64,000 nucleotides of DNA, from assembly GCA_018287875.1 (NCBI GenBank), contig JAGVVL010000001.1:4526001-4590000 (forward strand). Reading direction: 5' to 3'. The DNA is from Nigrospora sphaerica (lineage: Eukaryota > Ascomycota > Sordariomycetes > Amphisphaeriales > Apiosporaceae). Position numbers and translations under genes: made by a program. Position 1 is the stretch's first letter. Each line of letters begins with the position of its first letter. Under the pieces are notes generated by a model that worked only from the letters and a program-made list of their open reading frames with translations, had not been told where the DNA came from and did not search any database. Below, in pieces: positions 24,420 to 36,757 of the stretch.

Positions 24420-24443
24420 GGTGTGTGTGTGTGTGTGTGTGTG
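24420..24443 (+). repeat. GT dinucleotide microsatellite
   Basis: About 11-12 GT units in intergenic DNA. Confidence 0.95.
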
Positions 24444-26175
24444 CCAGTCCATCCCTTCCCAGCAATGGCTGGCTGCCGCTGGGTGGCCGTAATCGCGGCC
24501 TCGATAACTCACATGGCACATCGCATGGCAGTCGATCGGGGACGCCCTGGACGGAACACCTCATGGCCACCTGGATGAAGGGGAGGGGGTGAAACTCTCT
24601 TGCCATCGCGAGTCGCATGTTGTCTGCTCGGAGCAACCAAGGTAGTCTTGGAGCTGGTTATCGGTTCTCACTGGGTGCATAATCGGAGAGAATTTCGACG
24701 ACCGGGCGACGACCACACTGAGGCAAGCCACAGCACCCCTGGGGGGGTTCTTTTTGGGACTCGGGCAAGCCTGACGTTACCTGCTTTGTCTAACTCACCT
24801 GCGAATCTACTTGGAAAGTATGCGCCCATTTCCTTGGGTAGCGGCAGCGCGGAGAAATATAGACGGTATGACTGTCGTTGGAATATTAAACCATGAATGC
24901 CGGTCGCCGTCTCAGTTTCCCTAAAGCGGAAGCGGGTCAAGGTACCGCCCGCCCTTCCGTGTAGGCGAGCATGTACCGACGCGGGTACACTCTCCCAGAT
25001 ACATCTTTAGTACCTTGAGTACCTACAAGGAATGGGACCCCCCACCCTTGAGGAGACAGGGACGGAAACACAAAGAGAGAATGTGAGCCAGAGAGAGGGA
25101 AAGAGAGAGACAGGGAGAGAGGCAGGGAGAGAGAAGACGAGGCCCCCAGTAAGACCCCTGTTCTCTTGGCTCCCCCCTTCCCCTGCTCTCCCCACCTAGA
25201 CTGACGTAGAATGGGCTGAGGGATGGATTCACTTGTGGGTTCCGAGCTTCTCGCAACCCATGGAGGCGGCTTGGGATCTTGATCCATGTCCTGACGACCT
25301 GGTCTCTATCTTCCCCGCCCCGTACCCATAGGCAGAGAGGCCCATGCCGGATCTCAGTACCCGACCAGCGAGCGACCCAACGCGACTTGATGTTAGTCCT
25401 AAGGAAGCAATGATGGACGCTGCAATGCCACCACGCACGCATGCTCGCCGCCCTCACTGCCTGCCCGCCCGTGTGACAGGAAAGGGGATGAAAACACACG
25501 TCGCCGACGCGGAGCCTATCAAAGGCTGCCCGGCCGGCCCAGCCTGGGCTGGGGCGGGCGGGCGAATCCCCCGGTCGTGGGCCGCCCAAGGACGGAGCGA
25601 GCCAGGTATGTATCCTCATACCTCGCTCATCTATCTGGCAGGGCCGCTGGAGAACCCTGACTCTGGCGGGCTGCATCAAGATGGCATCTTCGATCTCGCC
25701 CCGGCGCGAGTCTCGTCCCAAGCATGCCCGCAACGACGACGGCGCGCCGCCACTTACCACCCACCGTCCGCCACCATCTCACCGGTCAGGACCGTTAGGG
25801 AGCGACCCTGTCCGTGCCCCACCCCCCACGGCGAGAAAGAGGGAGACAGAGAGGTGTGGCAGAACCCTGCGGCGGCGCCCTCTTTCGCTCGCCCGCCTGT
25901 CCTTGGGCCCCAATCTTCCGGTTCAGTAGTTGAGATGGCGATTGTTTCATGGCATGAGGATGAGAGTTTTAGCTGAATCGGGAACCTCGGAAAGACTGGG
26001 CCACCATTACACGGCAACTTAGTAATACAGGCCGGGGGGTTCAGGCTAGCCACAAGGGTACACGGCTGTCTGCTTGCTGACTGACCCACGGTAGGGGACA
26101 TTGCCCGAGTATGTGTTATATACGTACAGGGCGCAGCGCCGTCGTTGACAATGGTTTTGATGGTTTTGCTGGCTT

Positions 26176-26232
26176 TGCTGGCTGGCTGGCTGGCTGGCTG
26201 GCTTGTGCTGGTGCTGGTGCTGATGCTGATGC
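26176..26232 (+). repeat. GGCT tandem run followed by GTGCTG/ATGCTG units
   Basis: About seven GGCT units merge into imperfect six-base GTGCTG and ATGCTG units. Translated, this yields only Leu/Ala/Gly-rich low complexity on either strand. Confidence 0.85.
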
Positions 26233-27239
26233 CGGGGCTACGAAGGCACGGAGAGAGGGGGCTGTCACGGATGCTTGGCCATGCTGCCACGCGACCCCGG
26301 GATGGACCCCCGGAAAAGGTAAAGAGAAAGAGCGGGAGGGATGCGGGCAGACACACTCTCGCGCTCTCGCGCCCTCGCACACACGCAGAGGAGAGGGCGC
26401 AGCGAGAGCGAGTGAGAGAAAAGAGAGGCGGGAGAAATGGACGGCCGTGGTTTTCTCGGCAGCCAGGCACGGGTTACCAGACCCGGACGGTTTCAAGGCG
26501 ACTGCCTCGAAGGCCAGTGTTCGTTTCACGCAGCAAACGAGGGAAACGGTAAACGGCCTATAAGAAAACCCCATTAAAGGAAAGGGAACCCAAAACCTGA
26601 CGAGATCCCAGATTCCGATCAGGATCTCGCGGCCGCCGCCTCCTCCACCCCCGTCCCCTCGGTTCTACGTAGGGGGCAAGGTACGGGAACCGATGTACGT
26701 ATCTCCAAAAAGTTAGGGCAGGTAGGCCCACCGCATATTTACTACCTACCTACAGACACACCCATACAGCCCGTCCCCCGCATACTTACTACGTACAACA
26801 CACATACACCGCGACACACACACACTCACTACTGGCTCTCGTATGCGAGTTCCGGGTCCCCGCAGAGAAGGGAAAGAGAGAGACTGACGGAAGGAGAGAA
26901 TCTGACACTAGCCTACTACTTTACTATCCTTGTTCCCTGGACCAGGGGATGGAGGCAATTCCCCCACCCCCTCTGGGTCCATTGGGAACAGGGGACTGTC
27001 CCGCTGCGAGCGTGCTGGGTGGCAGGCCGCCAGGCTAAAAAAAAGCAGGGTGGAGGAGCTGGGGGGTTGAGGTCCTCTCGCCCTTCCCATTTGTGTCCAT
27101 TCATCTCTGTCCATCCATGATCCTGCCGGCCCAATCGCACAATACATACAGTTGCATACCCTTCGGCCACTGGTCATATCTCGTCTTTTTCTGTTTCTCC
27201 ACGCCCTGTCTGGATGTCACATTTGTTCGTTCTGTGACC

Positions 27240-27545
27240 GGTCCGCTGCGTTTCTTCTATCTACTTACCCTTTCCTTCTCTCACACCCCTCTTCCGTCTC
27301 TTTTTTTGTTCCCTCTTCCGTGTTCCCTTGGATCCGAGAGTCAGCCCTCCCATACCTGATAAGTCGTCAGCTCCGTCCAACACCCCTCCCCCCATCGCCG
27401 CCCGCCTGGCCAAGCAACCACCACCAAAAGCCAATCGTCCTCGTCGGCTTTCGTCGCCTCCTCCTCATCCGTCTCCCCCTCACGAAGCGGACTACAGAAG
27501 CTTCTCGCCGCGATCATCGTCTTTTTTCTTTCTTTCGCAGCTCCC
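27240..27545 (+). promoter_or_regulatory. pyrimidine-rich tract upstream of nsdD
   Basis: About 300 bp dominated by C and T on the nsdD sense strand, ending in TTTCTTTCGCAG, which reads like a 3' splice site. CT-rich tracts commonly lie just upstream of, or at, transcription start sites in filamentous fungi. This may be the nsdD core promoter, with a 5' leader of roughly 1 kb that could itself be spliced. This is an inference from composition. Confidence 0.4.
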
Positions 27546-28175
27546 CCCTCCTATCGTCTTTTCCTGCGAACTAGAGGGCGCCTGAGGCTAGTCGGACCCG
27601 GTTAGCCATCAGCATAGGCGAACCGCTTGGCGCCGGCAGCAAAGCCAGCGAGGGATCCGAGGAGCTATCTTGGGGCCCTGTTCAGTCCCGCGGACCCGTT
27701 GCGGCCCACTCGGTGGCAATCAGAGGTGAGCGATCCCCGGCGTGTCTTGGAGATTGGGCGACGGCCTCGTTGTCGGAGGCTTGAAGGGTCGGTCTATGGG
27801 AGAGCGACGGGCCGGTGTGGGTGAAAAAGCAAATACCACAGCTCCAACACAGCCAGACAGCTCGTAGCCCCCTTTCCGCCCTGCCGCCACCACCGTCGGG
27901 CGTGTAGGAAGGTATATTTGATCGTCTGAAGCCCGATCTAACCACAAGGGCCTTGCAGCAGACGAGGTACTTTACACCCGGCTCGCGCACCCACGCCCGC
28001 CACAGAACCACCATCCGCGTATACATCCACCTTGGAGTCGACCACGAAGCCCTCTTCTTTTCTCTTTCCCTCTCTCGGCCAGAGGACTAGTCGAAGTGCT
28101 CGTAAAGAAAAACCCGTCCCGTTGGGCCAGTATATCTCATCTTGAGACGCATTTGGACCCATACACCCATACACT

Positions 28176-28262
28176 CGCACACACACGCACACACACACAC
28201 CCACACACAACACACACATCAGATACACGCACACACACGCACGCACACACATACACACGCAT
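28176..28262 (+). repeat. CA/ACGC compound microsatellite in the nsdD leader region
   Basis: Interrupted CA-rich repeats with CACG and CATA variants, about 290 bp before the nsdD start codon. Confidence 0.85.
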
Positions 28263-28325
28263 ATGCGCACTTCCCATCTGTTCTACCGGGCCCTTGCTTC
28301 CACCGTTATCTCGCGCCCAACCTAA
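28263..28325 (+). other. possible upstream ORF of nsdD (20 codons)
   Basis: ATG at 28263 opens a 20-codon frame closing at TAA 28323-28325. If the nsdD transcript starts upstream of it, ribosomes would meet this frame before the main start. No evidence of translation can be read from the sequence. Confidence 0.3.
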
Positions 28326-28488
28326 TTCCCAGACCGTTGGTCTCGCCTTGGCCGCCTTGACTTCGCTTCGCTGTGACAGGCGACTCTAATCGACCACGCG
28401 CGCGGGGCGACGCCAGCTGAGAGTTCTGCACCGTCCCATCTCTCTGAGCGACGATCGGCAGCCGACCCTTAGCGCCCAGTCGAGTCAG

Positions 28489-28503
28489 ATGCACGAATCC
28501 TAA
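28489..28503 (+). other. possible upstream ORF of nsdD (MHES, 4 codons)
   Basis: ATG at 28489 followed by three codons and TAA, ending 44 nt before the nsdD ATG. Given its closeness it is very likely to be inside the mRNA leader, and could lower or condition translation of the main frame. Confidence 0.4.
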
Positions 28504-28547
28504 TCTGTCGGCTGGGGATTTGGCATATCAACGGCAGCAGTCCCGCC

Positions 28548-30110
28548 ATGGACACGGGAGAATTCGGTGGTTCCAGGCAAAGGTTCGTTTCCTCATCCTG
28601 CCGCCCACCGTGTTAGCCCCATTGACCTGTCTTTGTGTGCTGTGCAGCGGGTTTCCCTCGGCCACCACTCGACCCGACCTATTTCACCAGTATTCTAGAG
28701 ACGCACACGTCGAGCGAGCGGGAACTGAAGGGCCCAAAATGGCCGCCGCAACCTTCGTCAGCCCGGCTGCCGCCTACCACAGCACTCCGCCCGGCCCGCC
28801 GCCGTATAGCCACTCACGCCCGCCCATACCCGCCATGATGGCCGGCCCCGAATCCCGGAGGTCCCCCATCGACAGCGACGCCTCCAAACGTCAATCGCTC
28901 CCCTCCTTGTCCGAGGTCTTCGCGGGCGCCAAGAGCGGCCCGTATTCGCCTTCGACGACCCCCTCTGGCAGCGCCGGTCAAGGCCAGGTGCAACAACCGG
29001 CCCCGCCGCCGTCTTCTTCTTTCGCCGCCTCGGGCCCATCGCGGATAGACCCGGGGCCCGAGGCTCGCGGTGCTGCCGCCGTCGAGGAGAGGAACTTCCG
29101 CTATCCACGCTCCGAGCCGCCCCCAGGGCCGCCGGGCGCTGCATTTGCGTATGGGGAGCACAGGGAAATGTCCAAGCCGCCGGAACCCCCGCAGCGCAAC
29201 GGCCACCACTATGCCGCTGCCGGTGCAGCGGCACCGCCGCCCATGTCGTCTTACGCGCAACAGGGCCAGCTCCCGCCCAGCCAATACCCGCTACCCCAAG
29301 GTCCCATATCCCCGCGTCACATGGGACCACCTGTTGCGTACGACCGCCAGCGGCTGCTGCACAGTGACGAGGATTATGGGTCACAACGCCGGTTCGAGAC
29401 ATCGACCCTGAACCGGCACCTGGACGCGTGGGGTTATTCGGACTCTTTACATATGGTAGGTGCAAAGCTACCCGTGCCCCAGAGGGCGGTGCCCACGTAC
29501 ACGCGCGCCTGTACCGATGCATTCGGTGGCCAGTTTCCCGTCTCTTTGTCACTAACCGCCTATTTACAGATCTTGAGCTCCTCGTCCACCATTCGGAACT
29601 TCGCCGAGGCCTACTGCAAGCTCGCCTCGGAGGAGCATGGTCGCCACCCGATCCCCGAGCGGTTGCCCACACGGGGCGAGATTGAGAGCATGCTTGGCAA
29701 TGTTGAGATGATCAAGAAGTCGCTGGAGAACGTGCGCGAACTGCAACACAATGTCGAGACTGAGAAGGCGCGGGAGATGGGCAAGCACCAGCGGACGTTC
29801 GAGGACGATGACGTGAGCATGTACGGCGACGGCATGAAGCAAACCTACAACATGGGCGAGGTCAAGAAGCGACGTGGAGTGAGTACCCCTTCCCGACAAC
29901 AAGGGACGAGGGACAGAACTAACACCAGAGGCACAGCGTGCGGCACCACCCGGACGATGCCACAGCTGCAACCGGATTGATACGCCGGAATGGCGGCGCG
30001 GCCCCGACGGGGCTCGGACACTCTGCAACGCCTGCGGACTGCACTACGCCAAGTTGGAGAGGAAACGGCAGATGGAACAAAGATCCATCCGGCCCAAGGC
30101 CGTCGAGTAG
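28548..30110 (+). CDS. nsdD: GATA-type transcription factor NsdD / SUB-1 (developmental regulator)
   Basis: Four exons (28548-28582, 28648-29455, 29570-29878, 29937-30110) encode about 441 residues in phase. The first two-thirds are Pro/Ser/Gly-rich and probably disordered. A conserved helical region follows ([15 protein letters not shown] ... [13 protein letters not shown]). The last exon is a single GATA finger with C392, C395, C414 and C417, spaced C-X2-C-X18-C-X2-C, containing [19 protein letters not shown] and a basic C-terminal tail ending 24 residues after the last cysteine. A lone finger at the extreme C-terminus with this tail is typical of Aspergillus NsdD, Neurospora SUB-1 and Fusarium Csm1, which control sexual development, conidiation and secondary metabolism. 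Assignment to that group is from remembered motif likeness. The second intron (29456-29569) is 114 nt with no in-frame stop. An internal ATG at 28739 is an alternative start. Confidence 0.88.
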
Positions 30111-31866
30111 CCGCGGGTGTCACCATCTGCAGGGCCAACCTCAAGACCTGCCCGTTCAAACCGCTACCACCACATCCAGCGCCGTCGTCGCTGTCTTCCG
30201 CACGGCCAACAAGCATCGCTCGTAACTCTTGCCTGGGCCGACCTAGCCCTGCGACGCCTAGCTTCCTGGACGGGTCGGGAAAACGTGGCGGTGTTCGATG
30301 GCTCTCGCCACCACCGAGGTCCTCCCCTTCCCGCTGCTGAGACATGGGTGACGCCGCCACCGGTGCCAACCACTACCTTCGCTCCCCGATCTTGCGTTTG
30401 GACCCTTCCTTTCCCCCCAAACAGCCCTGTTTCGCATCCTTATGCGAAGGCGCATCTCGGACCGCAGACGAGACCACGCTAATTATACCCCCCCATCCGG
30501 ACCTTGACGAGTCAATTCTTTTTGATCCCTTTCCAAGCCACCTCCCATTCCCCCACCTATTTCTCGGTCCGGGGGCCAATTTACCTGTTTTATCTCCCTC
30601 ACATCATCTGCTTGCTTGTATATACCCTTCGTTCGGGACAAAAAAGGGAGGACTTTGCATGACGGCTCACAGCATTTCTCGGCGTTCAAATTCACGTTTT
30701 AATTGATCATCCCAGATTTCCCCAACCACTGGGTCTTGGGTTTTTGGGTATAGGCTCTTTTTTGCTTTTGCGCCACCCCTCGTGGGTTTTTCCTTCTTGG
30801 AGAGAGGGGGGAAGGTTTTTCTCTACGGTATGGCAGCGGCCGCGGCGGGCGCCCAGCCCATCCTCCCCCTTCGGCGCCAAAGTAGGCAGGTGAGGGGGCA
30901 GCGTGTATGTGCGGGAGCTGTAAGTGTACAGAGTATCAGTGGCAAGGGATTGGCGGTTTCCCGCCTCGGGCCCCAGGACTGGGCAAATTTTCTCCATCTC
31001 CTTACAGGGGGTAGGGCGGGAACGGCGACGACAACAAGGGGATTTGATGATCCAGTAGCAAGGATAAAGGCACGTTTGTTTTCTCTCTCTCTCTCTGTCG
31101 CCCCCCGGCGAGACGGCCGATGGGGAGAGTTATTGCATCAGCGCCAATATGACATCAGGTTCGCAAGAGTTCTGGTTATCCTGTCCCGCATTTCGCTCGC
31201 TCGTACGTGCACGCGAGGGAGACAGGTCGGGAAACGACTCGGACGCTACTGAATGGCTGACTAGCCCCTGCTGGGCATTGCTTGCTTCCCTTGGCTTTAC
31301 TGTTACCTGCCCGGCTTTCGCCCACTGGTGGTCGGGTGGACGGCCGGTCAGGTAGAGATGCAGCCTGCCACAAAGAACTGTCCAGCCAGGGGGCCTGGCC
31401 TGCCACGCATGGCACCTTTTGTGTCACCCCCTCCTCTTTCTCTTTTCCTCTCTTTCTCTCTCACTCTGAATACTGGGAGTCTGTATACGACTAGTGTTGT
31501 GTAGGGAGGTGGGCTTGTGTACAACTGGCGTTGGGCAGGGACGTAAGCTAACAGGAGGCGGGAAGGAAGGAACTACTCGCACAATTCGACTGCCTCTTTC
31601 GTGCGTTCCCCCCAATGTCTCGGTCCGGGTTTCTATGGGCGGCTTCCTCCATACCACCACCCCGCTTCTCCGCCCAAACCCACCACCCCTTCGTTCCCTG
31701 CCCGGCCACAACAGTCTGTTCTTTTTCCCGCCTCACCGGTCTCCGCCCCTTGAGGGGGGGAGAGGAAATGGAAAGTCAACTAGGAAACGTACGGGGGGCG
31801 GCAAGGTCCGGCCGGCGCCGTCTTTCGCCGTCGTCCGTAGTCCGTCGCCACCACCACTACCATCAT

Positions 31867-31890
31867 CCTCCTCCTCCTCCTCCTCCTCTC
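31867..31890 (+). repeat. CTC trinucleotide repeat
   Basis: About seven CTC units in intergenic DNA. Confidence 0.85.
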
Positions 31891-32729
31891 CTCATCATCA
31901 CAATCGCCACCGCGCTCTGCCTCTCTGCCACCCCCGGGAGCGCCGGTCGGGTTTCCACTCGCCGATCCTTTTTACCAGGTCCTGGGTGCCAGGGAGGGGG
32001 CTGCAGGCTTGAGCCGCAATGCGGAACTGTTGCGAGAACCGGGGGGGGAGGTGGGGTAGAGGCGGCGCCGGCGACGGTGCCGGCGACTATCTATTTTGCA
32101 GATGGTGGGGAGGGGGCGGATGGTCGAGAAAGTGAGCACATACCACCAACCATCCCGGAGCGACACTGGCCCAGACGGCATCTTTACCTATCTCGGTAAA
32201 ACTAGGGGACAGTGAAAGAGAGAGACAAAGAAATCTCACCCAACGATTGGGCGCCTACAGAGTGGTCAGACTACGAGGAGGCAAAAATTGGTAGTGAACG
32301 GGTCGCCGGGACTCTCTTTGCTTTTTTCTTGCTTTTTTCTTTCGTCTTTTTTTTCCTTTTTCTTTTACTGTTCCATCTTTTGTCCATCTCCCCCTCCCCA
32401 GTAGCCCCCTCCCTCTCCACTTTTCTTCCGTCTCTCGTCTTCTCTCTCCGTATTCCTCTGGGGCCGGAAAATGCAAAACGGAGCGCGGGCTGTACGACAT
32501 GAGCCGTCACCCCGGGCGGATGTGACCGCCCCCCCTTCACCCCAAAATGGGGGGTTTTCCTAGAGAAAAAGACAAAAGATGGGCAGGGATAAGAAAGAAG
32601 AAAGCAAAGGAGACAAATAACGAGCAGAGCCAGCGCAGAACCCAAAAATCACGTCCCAGGTACCGAGTGGCTGTTTCGCCCGGCCCCGTACTATGTGATG
32701 GAGACGTGAGGGCGAAATGGTGATAACCC

Positions 32730-32744
32730 GGGGGGGGGGGGGGG
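32730..32744. repeat. G homopolymer
   Basis: Run of about 15 G in intergenic DNA. Confidence 0.85.
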
Positions 32745-35700
32745 TTTAAGGCCCCAGGAAAGTGAAGAAAACTGGGGCCAGCCTGTGACATGAGTGTGCA
32801 CCTCTTGCTTTTTCTGTCCCCTTCCCGCCTGGGCCACCAATGCTCTATTGTACTTAATTACCTGGCATTACTCCCCGCTCCAGGGGCCTATGCCAAAACC
32901 CCCCCCCTTCCCCAAAAAAGGCCGAGCGGCTCCACCTATGCCGATCCGTTCGAGCGAGTGAGGCGAGGACAGGAAAAAGCAACGGCATCTCTTGCTTCGA
33001 TGAACCCGATAAGACGGTTTACAGCAAGGGGAAGCGCTGGTGACGTCGGCGCCGGAAGGGGGGGGGGGCTTTTCAAGAACAGACCGACTTCAACCAGACG
33101 CCATCGGTCTTTGCTCTTTCGACGACGCATTGCGCATGCCCACCCCCATCATCACACGTTGGTAAATTGTTTACTTATGGGCCAGCAGATAAGTGTGAAT
33201 CTGCTGCTATCTAGCGTAATCACACATGGCCACCACTTGTTCCTCCCTGGGTCATACCGGTCGCATGGTTGCATACCTCTTATGCAAGGCGGCTGGACAG
33301 GAAAGAAGTTCCACGGCATGGTGACTAGGGTTTCCCCCTCGCCCTGCAGTTCCTTCATTTGCCACGCCCTCTTCTGCCCTCTCATCGCCAACCATACCTG
33401 GAGGGCACCGTGTCTTGCGGCCGGCGCCGGTCTGTGATAACGTGCCGACATGGAGTCCTTCGGTCGCTTTCCACGTAGGGACGTGGGCTGAGGGGCACCC
33501 GGTGCCGGGAGCTTATGCCATGGGCCCGCGGTGGCCTTCCGCGGTACTTGGTCCGTCTTGTGTCCGGAACATATTTACCCAGCCACCCTCCGCCGAGGCG
33601 AAAGAGTCGTACCGCCCCTAGGCTGTCCCTGGTCTTCCGCCTATATAATCGACGCCACCTACGGCTGTGCTGTCTGCATTGCGGCGGGCGCCCGTCCGTC
33701 ACACGAGTATACAGGATCCGTCACATAAATCAGCTTTGTTTCTGCAGGCTGGCGTACCGTCTTTTGTCAAGATGCCGTCGGCCATGCAGTTGTGCCGCCG
33801 CCTTTGGGCAACCACGGGCCCGTGAGCCCGCTCGGTCGCGACGAAGAGGGTCATGAGCAAATAAACCGAGAAGCTGATGCATGCAGCCTGGTGCCCATAG
33901 ACAGTGGCTGTTTCTCGACAAGGCAGTCCCGCCACGCCAACTGTATTTGGCGCTTAGCGGGCAAGCCAATTCCACTGTGTCCTCCAGACAAGCTCGACGA
34001 GCAATTGCCGCCGATAGCCTGGAGCAGCCCTGGCAATCCGCGGGCATTCGGTTTGCTCGGCGCGAGTCAGCATACGCTGCTTTGCACCGGCGACCTTGTT
34101 GATCGGTATGTGGCAGGTCGGACGAAGAGAGGCCATCATTTGTTGACGCGGCACTGGACGATAGGGTTCAGCCGAAGGATCCAGCCGACTCATGACGGTT
34201 CAGTCCTCGGCTGGTTTTTTCGAGACCGACGGCGCAAGATCTCCGGCCGCCTAGGTGAGCTAGGCCCCCCCTAGACCCTTGGATGACGCCAAAAAGTCAA
34301 TCTCTCGTCCCGCGAAAAAACGTGGACGACCGGGGGAGGGGGGGGGACTGCGTCCGGTAGCGTCCGCCGTCACGCGCCATGGTGAGGTTATCGCGTATGA
34401 ACATGCAATTCCCACGCCGGAAAAGTAGTGCCAAACAGTAAATAGCTCACGGGGCGGGCAGATAACTAGTGTTTGTGCAGCCAGACAGATATACACAAGA
34501 GTGCCGTCATGGGCCCAGCCGGCGTCGACTCGACCGGTTGGGGGGGGGAGCGGGGGGCGTGCCCATGCAACTGTAGACGGAAAGAAAGCATCCATGGCAC
34601 ACACACAACATGGTTCTTGTGCCCGTCGCCGTTTCTAATTGTCTCTAGGCCCGTCATGTGTCTGACGGCACACGTATCTGAGACAGCTCAGATGGACCGC
34701 TTCGCCCCGACGACAGGTACCTGTGCCACGGCTGACGTGTCACCGGGGCCCGCAGATGACGAGATGGTGATGACCTATCTCTCCGGCCAGTGGAGTTTTC
34801 TCCGGCATGGCCAGCCCGCCAGTCGTCAACGCAACCGCGTCCCGGGGTTTGTCATCGTCGGGTGCCGCAATCCAGCTCCCAGCTTAGTTGTGCGTGGCCC
34901 CAACGACAACAACAACAATAACAAAAGCAGCAGCAAGGACAAGCACAAGCACAAGAAGAAAGTATGTGTGTGTGAGGGGGAAGGAGAGAGAGACGCGGCG
35001 ACGGGTGGTGAAATGAGGGAATCCCCCTTTGACCGACTGCCTGACGCCGTGGACGGGGAGAGAGAGTGTGTGTGTACGTGCACAAGCGGTAGGCGGGTTG
35101 TTGACGGCTGATGCCAGCTCGTGTGCTCTCGCACACAACTCATGGGGTATATACTATACATACACCCCCGATCCGGCGACGGCGGTCGTTCGCACTTATC
35201 TTACCTTTGTATGCGGGCAGGTGTGGGTAGGTAGGTACCTGTCCCACTAGGGAAGTCGGTATACCAGTAGGTACTTGAGGCGGTAGCTTGGCAGTTGGTG
35301 GAAAGGCTGTATCAGTTGTGATCAACCGATTTCATGCCATCGCCCAGCGCTGGCGTCGGACAGCCGCGCATGTCTGAGATGGCTGCATTCGGTTCGGATC
35401 TGGCGTTGCCAAAGAAGAAGTACGGATAGTAGCACGCAAGTATGTAGCCAAGACAAGACCGCTTGGGTCGAGGCCCGAGAGTACGAAGTAGGTAGGGCAG
35501 GAAGCTTGGCGACATGGTATCATTAGAGAAGGCACGGATGTATGTAGTAGGTAAAGTAAGTAACTTCGGCTCCATGTACCCAGCGAAGCAGTAGAGATTA
35601 CCCGCCCATGATTTCCAGTTTTGGCTCGCGTGGCTCTCCCACGCCTGCGAGTACCCACCCCCATGTTCATGGCCACGTGGAGCAGTCGCGGTTGCGCGCC

Positions 35701-36716
35701 GGGACAACAATTGCTCGACATGAAGTCGGCCCTCCCCCACCTGCACCTACAATATGTATATCGAATTACATGTAGGTACTTACCCGCCTTGGGTACGATG
35801 TTGCTTGCCTGCCACGCCGGCTGCATGCTCACTACTAATGCCTCGCGTGTGTGAGCATGCAAGCATGTGTCCGTCTCCAGCCCACGCGCTTGCTCGACTG
35901 AAGCGCGCAGGGATGACCGGCCGAGGTGATGATATTATGTGATGGTGATGCGGCTTGTCAAATATTGCCATGTACGTCCCTCACCTACTGGCTGCCAATC
36001 TACCCAAGTGCCTACTTAGCTATTTACTTCGTACCAACCCAAGTGAGAAGTAGGTACTTACTTGTACAATTAAAGTACTCACGGAGTCAAGTATGCACTC
36101 CCTCTCTTCGCGAGCCCAGATCGATCCCCCGCCCCATCAACCTCACATGCCGGCCGCCCTCAGCAAGGGTTTGTTTCTGTACGCACCCGTCGTCATCGTG
36201 ATCTCTTCCTTCCTTGGCTGCACCTCGCCACTGCCGCTACGCCGTCCCCGGCCGAGAAAAAAGAAAGTACAAAAGAAAAAAAAAGAAAACCCAGGCAGCG
36301 GCAGCATCCATCCTTGATCTTCACCCATGCGCGTCTCCACCACACAAGGCGTTCGTCCGTCCCCTCCGTACACAGTAGTTGTAGATCTGCTTAGGGTTGG
36401 CACTTGTCTCGCCGGCTACCCGGCGTCTAACCCCTTTCCGGCTAGCCCGTATTTCAGCCCATCGATCGATCTCGAACCCTCCACAACGTACCGCCCATCT
36501 ATGCACCCCTGCCCGCTCCATCCGCTAGCTCACGCACTCGTTGAAAGCCCTCTCTGACGCCGCGCCTCGGCCGCTGGTCGCTCGCTTGATCGAAGGGAAA
36601 GACGGTGAGGACAAGAGAGGGGGGACCAAAAAGGAAGAGAGAGTAAGAAAGAGGTAGCCATCTAAGGGGCTTGGCTCTTCGCTCGATGTTGCGCCGGCCG
36701 AGTGGTACGGTTTACG

Positions 36717-36718
<2 letters not shown>

Positions 36719-36756
<38 letters not shown>
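36719..36756 (+). repeat. CA dinucleotide microsatellite
   Basis: About 18 CA units in intergenic DNA. Confidence 0.95.

Positions 36757-36757
<1 letters not shown>

Larger units (their letters stand above)
10301..28547. other. 18.2 kb region without a supportable gene
   Basis: This is the divergent space between the nitrilase and nsdD. Long open frames exist (15531-16592 +, 14608-15357 -, 12282-12998 -, 25023-25760 -, 25754-26470 -), but they overlap on opposite strands, are rich in Arg, Pro, Gly and Ser, and show no family motif, so I reject them as genes. The region contains a CT microsatellite, a GT microsatellite, a GGCT run, a Cys-codon-poor CCCATGC/CCCTTGC minisatellite, a telomere-like G-rich repeat, C-runs of 16 and 18, and many TAGGTA-type words. 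Part of it is likely to be nsdD regulatory DNA and leader. Lineage-specific small genes or non-coding transcripts cannot be excluded. Confidence 0.55.

Noticed and set aside
25023..26470. Two adjoining minus-strand frames of about 240 codons
   Set aside because: Ser/Leu/Pro low complexity produced by CT-rich sequence and GGCT repeats; equally long frames lie opposite.
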